DNA of 64,000 nucleotides from SIG598 sp045580875. Lineage in GTDB: Bacteria > Bacillota > Clostridia > Oscillospirales > Acutalibacteraceae. Location of the stretch: assembly GCA_045580875.1 (NCBI GenBank), contig JAZNOP010000001.1, positions 3,541 to 67,540 of the forward strand, in the 5' to 3' direction. The position numbers were made by a program, and so were the translations under genes. This document shows positions 52,471-59,668 of the stretch, piece after piece; positions within the stretch are counted from its first letter, which is position 1; the number at the start of each line of letters is the position of its first letter. Under the pieces are notes generated by a model. It ran no database searches. It saw nothing but the letters and a program-made list of their open reading frames with translations, and had not been told where the DNA came from.

Positions 52471-52522
52471 ATTCACTTCATTCACTTTATTCACCGGTGG
52501 TTGATAGGGTGAATTGAGTGAA
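52471..52522 (+). repeat. iteron-like repeats, candidate replication origin
   Basis: Three tandem nine-base units beginning ATTCAC (52471, 52480 and 52489) are followed by an inverted copy. TTCACTTTATTCACC (52481-52495) and GGTGAATTGAGTGAA (52508-52522) match as an inverted repeat at 13 of 15 positions. They lie immediately after the primase-helicase gene. Confidence 0.5.
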
Positions 52523-52587
52523 CATCATACACCACACAAAAAGCAAATTTATTTTATCAACCGCCCCATTGAAAAGGAGGTGAAACA

Positions 52588-52851
52588 ATGTCAAATCTGA
52601 CCACTGAGGAAAAGGAAGCTCGTAAGAGATACTATCGAGAACAGAGACAGCGATATTATGCGGAACACCCAGAGGCAAGACAAAAGCAGCTTGAATCTCA
52701 GCGCCGTTGGAGAGAAAAGAACAAGGCTCACTGTGCGGAATATATGCAAAAATGGCGAGCCGCTCACCCTGAAAAGAACGCAGAATATCAGAAAGCATTC
52801 TGGGAACGCAAAGCAGCCGAATGCGCAGCAGAAAAGATCGATACAGATTGA
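52588..52851 (+). CDS. small charged, tryptophan/tyrosine-rich protein
   Basis: An 87-residue, highly charged helical protein with an internal near-repeat: RYYAEHPEARQKQLESQRRW and EYMQKWRAAHPEKNAEYQKAF. This HPE/W pattern occurs in small phage and mobile-element proteins of unknown function, sometimes suspected to bind nucleic acid. The ATG follows AAAAGGAGGTG. No catalytic motif is seen. Confidence 0.7.
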   Translation: MSNLTTEEKEARKRYYREQRQRYYAEHPEARQKQLESQRRWREKNKAHCAEYMQKWRAAHPEKNAEYQKAFWERKAAECAAEKIDTD

Positions 52852-53036
52852 TAGCTTTTCACTGCACCTATTAAACAAAATATTGAAAGCCAGCTGTTTA
52901 AGAGACAGGGCTATTTTTACCGAAAATGCAACCTTGCCGTACTGAGGATATTATAATCCGGTACGAGGCATCATTAAGCGTTTGCGGTTTAATAGTCCTG
53001 TTTATTTTATTCTAAAGAAGAAAGGAGATGTAAGGC

Positions 53037-53162
53037 ATGAATACGCAGGAAATTGCCGCATTGATCGAGGCGCTTCGAAAAATTTCGGATCATCTCGAAT
53101 CGTTGGAGTATGCTGTTGAATCACTTACCAGCAGCATCGCTGATCTGGCAGAAAGCAGATAA
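53037..53162 (+). CDS. 41-residue amphipathic helical protein
   Basis: MNTQEIAALIEALRKISDHL and the following residues form one continuous amphipathic heptad pattern (I/L at a and d positions), suggesting a short coiled coil. A strong AAAGGAG site lies upstream and it fits the gap between two phage genes with short spacing. The family is not recognised; it could be a small assembly factor. Confidence 0.55.
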   Translation: MNTQEIAALIEALRKISDHLESLEYAVESLTSSIADLAESR

Positions 53163-53205
53163 CTAAAAACAATTTAAGTATTTTTTGTAAAAGGAGATTT
53201 TTATT

Positions 53206-53529
53206 ATGACAGATAAAAACACCATAGTTATTCCCGACAAGCTGAATGTCAAGCAGATTGTTATGCTTGAGGACGGCTTCAAAATTGAGGTTGACCCGAA
53301 TTGTCTTGATGATTTTGAGCTTCTCGAAGCAATGGTCGAGCTCAATCAGGGCAATACCCTCATTTATCCGAAAATCGTTGATCTGATGTTCTCTCCGGAG
53401 ATAAAGAAGGCTATAGAAAATCATTTTAAGACGGCATACGGTAAGTGCAAAATCAGCCATATATCCGGAGCCGTCGAGGCCGTTATGAAGCAGCTTGCCA
53501 ATACAAATGAAGATGTAAAAAACTCCTAA
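53206..53529 (+). CDS. tail assembly chaperone, short form (gpG-like)
   Basis: A 107-residue acidic protein directly upstream of a second chaperone frame and the tape measure gene, the conserved phage position of gpG. Its last codons read GTA AAA AAC TCC TAA, placing the heptamer A_AAA_AAC (53517-53523) in frame for -1 slippage. The downstream frame is open from 53511, so a 240-residue G-GT fusion would form at low frequency, as in lambda-like tails. Normal termination gives the short form. The ATG follows GGAGATTT. Confidence 0.8.
   Translation: MTDKNTIVIPDKLNVKQIVMLEDGFKIEVDPNCLDDFELLEAMVELNQGNTLIYPKIVDLMFSPEIKKAIENHFKTAYGKCKISHISGAVEAVMKQLANTNEDVKNS
53517..53523 (+). other. programmed -1 frameshift site A_AAA_AAC
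   Basis: The heptamer is phased correctly to the gpG-like frame (GTA AAA AAC), six bases before the stop. After slipping, the ribosome reads CTC CTA ACG CTC GCG GCA ATG into the next chaperone frame. A short stem (CGCT...AGCG, about 53531-53550) follows and may stimulate slipping. Confidence 0.82.
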
Positions 53530-53540
53530 CGCTCGCGGCA

Positions 53541-53927
53541 ATGATAGCGCTTGACGAAAGAGCATTAATCTGTGATTTCGCTTCAGAGTATCATGTGTTT
53601 GATCGTCGAGCGCTACCGCCAAAACTTCAGGCAACATTAGCCGTCGGGCTACCAGAAAACAGCCGTATCATGCGAAAGATAAACGGAGCATCTCAACCGC
53701 TTGATATTATGATTCTTGCCGCTGTTGTGGATCGTCTTTCGCTTCTTGTATGGATGCAAACCGATGATGCACGTAAGGGAAGAAATCAGCCGAAATCTAT
53801 ACTTGCTGAAATTACAAACCGAGATAGCGGCAAACCTGTTGAAGGTGATGTAATTTTATATAGTAGCGGTGAAGACTTCATGAAAGCACGAGCGGCATTG
53901 ATAGAAAAAATAGAAAGCGAGGGATAA
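53541..53927 (+). CDS. tail assembly chaperone extension (GT-like, DUF5361-like)
   Basis: 128 residues from the first ATG, but the frame is open and coding-like from 53511, so it is probably made mainly as the C-terminal part of a frameshift fusion. IALDERALICDFASEYHVFD and RALPPKLQATLAVGLPENSR match the DUF5361-type phage proteins that precede tape measure genes. There is no ribosome site before ATG 53541, which fits the fusion model. Its stop TAA (53925-53927) abuts the tape measure frame. Confidence 0.8.
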   Translation: MIALDERALICDFASEYHVFDRRALPPKLQATLAVGLPENSRIMRKINGASQPLDIMILAAVVDRLSLLVWMQTDDARKGRNQPKSILAEITNRDSGKPVEGDVILYSSGEDFMKARAALIEKIESEG

Positions 53928-55852
53928 TAACGGCAAGCGGTGTAGAAATAGCGAAAGCTTATATACAGATACTGCCCTCAATGAGAGGCGTTCAATCGAA
54001 TATATCGAGTACGTTAGGCAGTGCCGGAGCTACAGCAGGTCAAAAAGCCGGCTCAAATTTTGCGAATTCATTCAAGCGTTTTATTGTAAGCGCTGGAATC
54101 GGTACTGCAATTACTAAGGCGTTTATGGGCGGTGCAGAACTGCAGCAGAATCTTGGCGGCACGTCTGCCGTGTTCGGAAATTATGCAAAGATAATTCAGG
54201 ATCAGGCACAGACAGCTTATAAAAACATGGGTGCGTCTGCATCTGATTACATGGCTACGGCCAATAAAATGGGCTCTCTTTTTCAGGGCTCAGGACTTAC
54301 GCAGCAGCGGTCACTTGAGCTGACTTCTAAGGCAATGCAAAGAGCTGCTGATGTTGCGTCTGTTATGGGTATTGATACTGCTACGGCTATGGAATCGATA
54401 GCTGGAGCAGCTAAGGGCAACTTTAGGATGATGGATAACCTTAGTGTTGCCATGGATGCAACGACACTTGAGGCTTATGCAGTCAGCAAAGGACTTGATT
54501 TTGTCTGGAATGAAGCAAGCAACGCCGAAAAAGCTGAGCTTGCAATGCAGATGTTCTTTGAAAAAACAAGCCAGTACGCAGGCAACTTTGCGAGAGAATC
54601 ATCAGACACTATCTCAGGTTCACTTGATGCAATGAAAGCGGCATTCTCAAACGTCCTTGGCAATCTTACTCTAGGGAATGACATTGCCCCGTCCTTGACT
54701 GCTCTGGGCGATAGTATAACAACGTTCGTGTCAAAGAATATGCTCCCTGCAATTGTGAATATTCTTAGTGGGCTACCGTCTGTTATCGGCTCTTTTATCA
54801 GCAGTATGCCAGGTGCATTAATTCCGTCATTGCTTGAAAATGCGACTAGCCTGTTTGTATCACTGAGCGAATCTCTACCAACAGTATTTACTGAGTTCTT
54901 GGCAAATGGTGTTATACCGCTCATTCAGATGGTAAGCGATACAGTATTGACCAACTTACCTACAATTATCACTGCTGGATCTCAGATGCTCTCCGCTCTA
55001 TTACAGGGAATTGTAGATAATATTCCGGCTATTGCTCAGGCTCTTCCAACAGTGATTAATTCTATTGTGACAGGATTGATGAGTAATATTCACTTATTGC
55101 TCGATGCCGGAATCAGCCTTTTTAATTCATTAATTCAAGCTATACCGATAATTATTCCGCCACTGGTTGATGCTATACCGACAATTATTAAAAATATAAC
55201 ATCTGCACTTTCGGTGAACTTTCCTCAGATAGTCTTTACTATTGTCAATGCTCTTATTGACGCGGCTCCCGATATCTTCAACGCAACTATTACCGCATTA
55301 ATGAGTATTGTCAAAGCAATTCCGCAGATTCTTGATTCTGTTTTTTCCAGTATGAAATCCATCGGACTTGACCTTGGCAGAGGACTCATCGCCGGATTAA
55401 CAAGCGGCTATAACTGGATAAAAGAAAAATTATCTGGCTGGGTAGGCAACGTTTTAAGCTATTTAAAGGGTCTGTTTGGTATTCATTCACCCTCGGTTGA
55501 AATGGCGTGGATGGGTCAGATGATGGACAGGGGACTTGTTCAGGGAATTGTAAATTACAGCGGACTTGTTAACAATGCAATGGCAGGACTTGCTCATGGC
55601 GCGCTCAATAGCTTTAGTTCAGGTGGATATAGTGGATTAAGCTATAATATGTCAATTAATCCGCTTGCTGCATCTGTTAGGGCAAACCCGACGAACAGTG
55701 AATCTTTCATTGATCAGCTTAGTTCAATACGTGAAGACATTCGAAACATGAAGATATATCTTGACGGTGACAAGCTGGTCGGCGGAACGTCTGCACGTAC
55801 AGACAATGCACTCGGACAGCGGCAGCTGCTTGTGAGCCGCGGCGTTATTTGA
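53927..55852 (+). CDS. phage tail tape measure protein
   Basis: About 641 residues. The N-terminal EIAKAYIQILPSMRGVQSNI (from codon 53945) is the hallmark start of Gram-positive siphophage tape measures. A helical region with MGIDTATAMESIAGAAKGNF follows, then a long Ile/Leu/Pro-rich hydrophobic section (about 290-480) and a C-terminal tail. The first ATG in frame (53981) lies inside the conserved motif, so translation probably begins upstream. The only frame-open codons there are ATT, ATA and CTG, with GAGGGATA before an ATA at 53927. Tape measure length sets tail length; this is short for the family. Confidence 0.88.
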   Translation: MTASGVEIAKAYIQILPSMRGVQSNISSTLGSAGATAGQKAGSNFANSFKRFIVSAGIGTAITKAFMGGAELQQNLGGTSAVFGNYAKIIQDQAQTAYKNMGASASDYMATANKMGSLFQGSGLTQQRSLELTSKAMQRAADVASVMGIDTATAMESIAGAAKGNFRMMDNLSVAMDATTLEAYAVSKGLDFVWNEASNAEKAELAMQMFFEKTSQYAGNFARESSDTISGSLDAMKAAFSNVLGNLTLGNDIAPSLTALGDSITTFVSKNMLPAIVNILSGLPSVIGSFISSMPGALIPSLLENATSLFVSLSESLPTVFTEFLANGVIPLIQMVSDTVLTNLPTIITAGSQMLSALLQGIVDNIPAIAQALPTVINSIVTGLMSNIHLLLDAGISLFNSLIQAIPIIIPPLVDAIPTIIKNITSALSVNFPQIVFTIVNALIDAAPDIFNATITALMSIVKAIPQILDSVFSSMKSIGLDLGRGLIAGLTSGYNWIKEKLSGWVGNVLSYLKGLFGIHSPSVEMAWMGQMMDRGLVQGIVNYSGLVNNAMAGLAHGALNSFSSGGYSGLSYNMSINPLAASVRANPTNSESFIDQLSSIREDIRNMKIYLDGDKLVGGTSARTDNALGQRQLLVSRGVI

Positions 55853-55903
55853 TTTATACTACCAATTCATACTATATGTATTTTCAGAGGAGAATGTATT
55901 TTT

Positions 55904-56392
55904 ATGGACGAACTTTTCACTCCTATTCTTACACAGGCAGATTTTGAAACTGCCGTAGCAAAGCGAACTGCAGAGCTGACCGCTCAGCTTTCTGAACGTG
56001 ATTCACAGCTTGAAGCTTCATCCGCTCGAATCGCTGAACTTATGAACGCAGATACATCAGAACTTTTTGCAGCTGAACGCGCCGCATACTCTGAACAGCT
56101 TGCAGACTACGCTGACCGTCTTCGCGCTGCAGACCTTAGAAATGCAAAACTGCAGATCGCTATTGAAGATGATTATACAGTTGATTTTGTTGAAAGACTT
56201 CGAGGCAATACACCGGAAGAACTCCGTCGGGATGCTGTGAGACTTGTCAATACATTTCACCGGCAGCGTTTCAACAATTCTCCGGCGCCGCCGATGTTTA
56301 ATCCGAATCCAGTTCCTGACCGCACCTATAGCACTGATGCAGCGCTCAAAGAATGGCACGACAATATAACCGGCGAATTTATACATAATTAA
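55904..56392 (+). CDS. coiled-coil protein resembling a phage capsid scaffold
   Basis: A 162-residue protein. Residues about 14-85 are a strongly predicted coiled coil (ELTAQLSERDSQLEASSARI), then NTPEELRRDAVRLVNTF, a pattern seen in phage scaffolding (DUF4355-type) proteins, and a Pro/Asn-rich C-terminal tail that could bind coat protein. No capsid gene is adjacent, so it may act on a helper phage capsid. The ATG follows AGAGGAGAAT. The scaffold assignment is inference from layout. Confidence 0.5.
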   Translation: MDELFTPILTQADFETAVAKRTAELTAQLSERDSQLEASSARIAELMNADTSELFAAERAAYSEQLADYADRLRAADLRNAKLQIAIEDDYTVDFVERLRGNTPEELRRDAVRLVNTFHRQRFNNSPAPPMFNPNPVPDRTYSTDAALKEWHDNITGEFIHN

Positions 56393-56410
56393 TCAGGAGG
56401 TAATTTAATA

Positions 56411-57046
56411 ATGACAGCTAAAGAAAAATCAGTTGTAATATTTAACGCACTGGTGGATACCGCCAAAAATATTAGAGGTTACAACAAAACTATCGAGGAC
56501 ATCCAGCGCCGCTCAGACCTCGACGAAGAGACAAAGAGCCGCGAGGTAATAATTGCCGAGACTCGTCGCAACGATTATCGCGAGAATGCACATAGTCAGA
56601 TTAAGAATCTGATTGCTGAATTTGTGAAGTCTGAGCGTGATGCCCATGCAATAAAGATGGTAGACCTCATGAGCAATCCGGTATTCGGTTCGACTTCGCA
56701 TCAGCTGACAGTAAATAACGCCCTTCAGATAATTTCCATCATGGGCGATAAAATGACCGCCCCCACCCTTCAGCGTGTAATAACCCCCCTTATACGCAGC
56801 GGTGATCTTCTTACGCTTGAAACTCTTAAGGAGGTAACATCAATCACTGTCCCCCATCTTTATACAACCGGGATGGTTGACTTCGGGCCCGGTCTCACAA
56901 GTAGGCCCCTCGAATGCGCTGAGGGGATGGCAAAGCTTGCACACACTCAGCTCGATGGTTCTAATCCTGAGTATGGACTTCTTGAAATGTTTTTCGCTAA
57001 CAAGATTAACGAGACTTTCGGAGAGGGTACAGTTGTCTGCGAGTAA
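56411..57046 (+). CDS. unknown element protein
   Basis: A 211-residue cytoplasmic protein, 18 bases after the scaffold-like gene, with a strong AGGAGG site. The first half is helical and charged; the second has segments such as TAPTLQRVITPLIRSGDLLT and LLEMFFANKINETFGEGT. Its middle and 3' part are richer in C-runs than neighbouring element genes. I do not recognise the family. Confidence 0.65.
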   Translation: MTAKEKSVVIFNALVDTAKNIRGYNKTIEDIQRRSDLDEETKSREVIIAETRRNDYRENAHSQIKNLIAEFVKSERDAHAIKMVDLMSNPVFGSTSHQLTVNNALQIISIMGDKMTAPTLQRVITPLIRSGDLLTLETLKEVTSITVPHLYTTGMVDFGPGLTSRPLECAEGMAKLAHTQLDGSNPEYGLLEMFFANKINETFGEGTVVCE

Positions 57047-57187
57047 GTAGGCGGACACAGAATTATTATTCAGAGTGAGAAGCAGCCTGCAATTTGATTG
57101 TTTCTATGCAGTGAAACTGTTTGCAATATAAGTAATGTTAATCATTATATAATTATAATTTTTTTATGCCCACCAATAGGGGCATAT

Positions 57188-57204
57188 CCCCCTCCCCCTC
57201 CCCC
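57188..57204 (+). other. C-rich tract in a 250-base gene-free stretch
   Basis: CCCCCTCCCCCTCCCCC, with GGGGCATA just before it. From 57047 to 57299 no gene is seen. The minus strand has three runs of five G, short of a full four-run G-quadruplex unless a more distant GGG is used. Confidence 0.5.
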
Positions 57205-57299
57205 TTCGGGAGCTCACCGACATTACTGCACGAAAAAACACATAGTATCTGTTTCCACTCTGAATGTAATTTTCAATCCTGATAATGTGAGGTTGTATT

Positions 57300-57491
57300 A
57301 TGTACGGAAAACGCAGCTGTCCGGTATGCGGCAAAGTATTTTATTCATCATCGCCGGTTGCTCGGTACTGCTCTGATCAGTGCAGAAAGACCGCAAAGAA
57401 AACACTGGAAAAGCAATGGCGAGAAAACAATCAATCAAGTCGTAACAGTATTACTCAGGCAGGAGGCGAAAATGATGGCAGGAACTGTTAA
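57300..57491 (+). CDS. small zinc-finger protein
   Basis: A 63-residue protein with four cysteines in the pattern CPVCGKVFYSSSPVARYCSDQC, quoted here as CPVCG (residues 7-11) and YCSDQC (about 23-28), followed by a basic helix. This CxxC-x(12-14)-CxxxC type finger is common in mobile elements of Firmicutes. Its 3' end overlaps the next gene by 20 bases, so translation is probably coupled. Function unknown. Confidence 0.65.
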   Translation: MYGKRSCPVCGKVFYSSSPVARYCSDQCRKTAKKTLEKQWRENNQSSRNSITQAGGENDGRNC

Positions 57492-58227
57492 TATAGCACC
57501 TGAGTTACTGGATCAGATAAAAAACGGTTTTAACCTTGAGTTTAATTCAGATGCAAAAATCGCTGCTCTGTATAAGAAGATTGCAGACGGCAGTATCACA
57601 TTTGTTGATGCGAATGAATTTGCAATCAGAGTGGGCGAAATATTGTCCGCGCAGTATAAGAAGTACATAACCGCTGACGTTCTGCCCGATGGGAAAATAC
57701 CTTCAGATATTGCTCAGGCAATTCTATCGCCGACACTTGGCAACAATCATACTCTTATATCTCGCGTTTGTTCTGATATTCAGAAAAACGTATACACGTC
57801 TATTCAGCTTGGCTTGAATCCTATAAAGCCGGAAATAAATAAAAGTCGTGTGAACGGTCTAATACAGAAAGTCTCCAGTTATAGACAATTCGATGAAGCT
57901 GCATGGCTGTTCGGTGAGCCGATAGTTAATTTTAGTCAAAGCGTAGTCGATGAGTTCATACAGGCTAACACCGATTTTCAGTATGATTCAGGACTTGACC
58001 CCAAAATTGTCCGCACGGCTGTCGGTGATTGCTGTGAATGGTGTCAGAATCTTGCCGGCGTTTATGTCTATGAAGAAGTACGAGACACCGGAAATAACGT
58101 ATTCCGCCGCCATGAGCGTTGCAGATGCACTGTTGATTATATTCTTGGCAGAAGAAAACAGAATGTTCACACTAAGCGCTGGAGCGATTCAACACCGGAG
58201 CAGATCGCCGCGCGGAAACGCCTTTAA
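57472..58227 (+). CDS. minor-head-protein-like (phage head morphogenesis C-terminal domain)
   Basis: A 251-residue protein. The C-terminal 70 residues carry the signature GDCCEWCQNLAGVYVYEEV, FRRHERCRCTVDY, found in phage minor head or MuF/gp7-like proteins, with Cys/His spacing suited to a metal site. The N-terminal part is helical and lacks the full portal-associated region of long MuF proteins. ATG 57472 follows GGAGGCGAA; a longer frame starting at 57358 overlaps the zinc-finger gene and is rejected. It is the last gene of the rightward block and has a terminator after it. Confidence 0.75.
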   Translation: MMAGTVNIAPELLDQIKNGFNLEFNSDAKIAALYKKIADGSITFVDANEFAIRVGEILSAQYKKYITADVLPDGKIPSDIAQAILSPTLGNNHTLISRVCSDIQKNVYTSIQLGLNPIKPEINKSRVNGLIQKVSSYRQFDEAAWLFGEPIVNFSQSVVDEFIQANTDFQYDSGLDPKIVRTAVGDCCEWCQNLAGVYVYEEVRDTGNNVFRRHERCRCTVDYILGRRKQNVHTKRWSDSTPEQIAARKRL

Positions 58228-58285
58228 CGCTAATTGACCGCAAATAAGTACGTTGCTATTTTCTTATTCTCTCATCATATAAAAA

Positions 58286-58330
58286 CACCGCCCATGCTGC
58301 TGATCTGCAACGTGGGCGGCTTGCTTTATT
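58286..58330 (+). terminator. intrinsic terminator closing the rightward block
   Basis: CCGCCCA and TGGGCGG arms, then TTGCTTTATTTGG. Confidence 0.7.
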
Positions 58331-58432
58331 TGGTTTTATCTTGCAGTAGGGGCATCAACCATATTATATGCTGCGTGAGTTATCTTCTCTTTTTTAGGTG
58401 TCCGAAATGTCCGGAATATGTACTTTAATCGG

Positions 58433-58657
58433 CTATACTTGTTCAGCAGTATCATCCGGAACATATTCCAGTATGTCCCCAGGCTGACAGTTTAGATACT
58501 GGCAAAGGCTTGCAATTGTCCTTGTATCAACATTTCCCTCGCCTTTTCGCATTTTTTCAAGCGTTGCCGTTCCTACAACTTTGTCTTTTCTTAAATCGTA
58601 CATTGTCTTATTTTTACTTTTTAATAAGGCAAACAGTTTGTCATACACGATTGGCAT
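58433..58657 (-). CDS. second XRE regulator of the element
   Basis: A 74-residue Cro/CI-type protein (HTH_26-like): NKTMYDLRKDKVVGTATLEKM contains the helix-turn-helix, and TIASLCQYLNCQPGDILEY is the conserved end. The ATG follows TGGAGGTGACATA. It is divergent from a small-gene cluster, and identical 18-base sequences sit in both divergent promoter zones, so it probably controls itself and the right-end genes independently of the main repressor. Confidence 0.87.
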   Translation of the reverse strand: MPIVYDKLFALLKSKNKTMYDLRKDKVVGTATLEKMRKGEGNVDTRTIASLCQYLNCQPGDILEYVPDDTAEQV

Positions 58658-58696
58658 TATGTCACCTCCAGTGATACATATTATAGCAAAATCACC

Positions 58697-58785
58697 GTAC
58701 TAAAGATAGTGTAAATATGTACAAGAATTAGTGCATAGCTTTAGCTATTATCACAATTGACTATGTACTAAAGATAGTGTAATAT
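58697..58785 (+). promoter_or_regulatory. duplicated operator with divergent promoters
   Basis: GTACTAAAGATAGTGTAA occurs exactly at 58697-58714 and 58765-58782. The core ACTA-4-TAGT is an inverted repeat. The right copy lies between TTGACT (58757-58762) and TAATAT (58780-58785), a 17-base spacer. The left copy lies upstream of a minus-strand TATAAT near 58680 that serves the XRE gene. Confidence 0.8.
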
Positions 58786-58841
58786 ATACCCATACCCCGA
58801 GGGCGGCGGCTAAACCGCCCGACAGATTAGGAGGTGATCAA

Positions 58842-58958
58842 ATGTCCATACATGCAGGCTCCCTTTTATTAGGAGTTTTGTCCGGCATTGGGCTGATGTT
58901 CGGTTTATATTGCTGCTGGTTGTGCCGTCTGATTGACGCTGATCAGACAGAGCAGTAG
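58842..58958 (+). CDS. 38-residue single-pass membrane protein
   Basis: Encodes a small hydrophobic protein (GSLLLGVLSGIGLMFGLYCC at residues 6-25) with a Cys-rich membrane exit and an acidic tail (LIDADQTEQ). An excellent AGGAGGTGATCAA site precedes the ATG. It is the first gene of the right-end transcript under the second XRE switch. It could be a holin-like, toxin or membrane-signal peptide; nothing more can be read. Confidence 0.6.
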   Translation: MSIHAGSLLLGVLSGIGLMFGLYCCWLCRLIDADQTEQ

Positions 58959-59100
58959 TGAAGGAATAAGCTGAAGTATGACACGCTGTAAAGCGCCGGA
59001 AATACCCTTATTTCGTAATTGTTTAATCAACCACTAAGTATTATTAACCTGACCGTTAATTGAATCACACAAGAAAAATAATGCCAAAGGAGACTATCAA

Positions 59101-59250
59101 ATGAGCAACATTAAAATCAGGAACGACCTTCCCGAACCGCTTCCGCGAGATGAAATGATTGAGAGAATCAATGAGATGCTGCAGAGAGAAGAATATAGGG
59201 TAGTATATATGACTTATGTATTTCTGGACAGTGTAGAGAACGACAAGTAA
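59101..59250 (+). CDS. 49-residue protein, first of a paralogous pair
   Basis: A small charged protein ending RDEMIERINEMLQREEYRVV then YMTYVFLDSVENDK. The ATG follows AAAGGAGACTATC. The next reading unit (59269-59407) is a clear relative: RxEMI, I..L, Y..Y..Y and FL line up. The family is not recognised; similar short Y/F-ending proteins occur widely in human-gut Firmicutes phage elements in my experience, without known role. Confidence 0.6.
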   Translation: MSNIKIRNDLPEPLPRDEMIERINEMLQREEYRVVYMTYVFLDSVENDK

Positions 59251-59268
59251 AGATTAAGAGGGAAAGAT

Positions 59269-59407
59269 ATGGAAGACAATAAAAAAAAATAATAACAAAA
59301 CTGTAATAATTAACAGAGAGGAAATGATAAGGAAAATAATAGAAAAATTAAATAATTCAGATTATAAAACTTTATATTACATATATATTTTTTTATTTGG
59401 AAAGTAA
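59269..59407 (+). pseudogene. paralogue of the 49-residue protein interrupted at a nine-A run
   Basis: ATG 59269 starts MEDNKKK and stops at TAA (59290) right after nine A (59281-59289). In the frame reached by removing one A (or equivalent slippage), the sequence continues NNNKTVIINREEMIRKIIEK and ends YYIYIFLFGK at 59407, matching the upstream gene. Either the gene is broken or transcriptional slippage on the A run restores it. The segment is much more AT-rich than its neighbours. Confidence 0.6.
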
Positions 59408-59426
59408 AGCTTGAAAGGTAACGCAT

Positions 59427-59582
59427 ATGCAAGGTAACGAAAGAAATGGTAATAAACTCATAATAAACGAAAACGATAAAACATCTCCTGATTTTTCAAC
59501 CATTATGGAATTAACGCCGCAGGAGCGTGCCGAACTGCTGAAGATGTGGCGGCAGCACAAGCCTAATCAAAGTCGAGAATAA
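59427..59582 (+). CDS. 51-residue protein at the right end of the element
   Basis: A short hydrophilic protein; the end TPQERAELLKMWRQHKP is a helical motif. It is preceded by GAAAGGTAAC, a moderate ribosome site, and finishes at the candidate arm site before attR. Not recognised. Confidence 0.5.
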   Translation: MQGNERNGNKLIINENDKTSPDFSTIMELTPQERAELLKMWRQHKPNQSRE

Positions 59583-59601
59583 ACCCCAAACAAGCCCCAA
59601 A
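59583..59601 (+). repeat. candidate integrase arm-type site, right
   Basis: ACCCCAAACAAGCCCCAAA, matching 47807-47825 at 17 of 19 bases in the same orientation. Confidence 0.5.
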
Positions 59602-59613
59602 CTCGCACCGACA

Positions 59614-59668
59614 TAAAAATAAGAGCCTTGGATTCGGCTTGTTTAAGCCATTTTCCAAAGCTCTTATC
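59614..59668 (-). terminator. element-borne replacement terminator for tRNA-Leu
   Basis: On the minus strand, directly after the CCA end, AAGAGCTTTGG and CCAAGGCTCTT form a stem with an inner GGCTT/AAGCC hairpin, followed by ATTTTTA. It lies inside attR, so it was brought by the element. Confidence 0.8.

Noticed and set aside
58978..59037. 19-codon frame after the small membrane-protein gene
   Set aside because: It has a weak ribosome site and no recognisable feature; too short to support as a gene.
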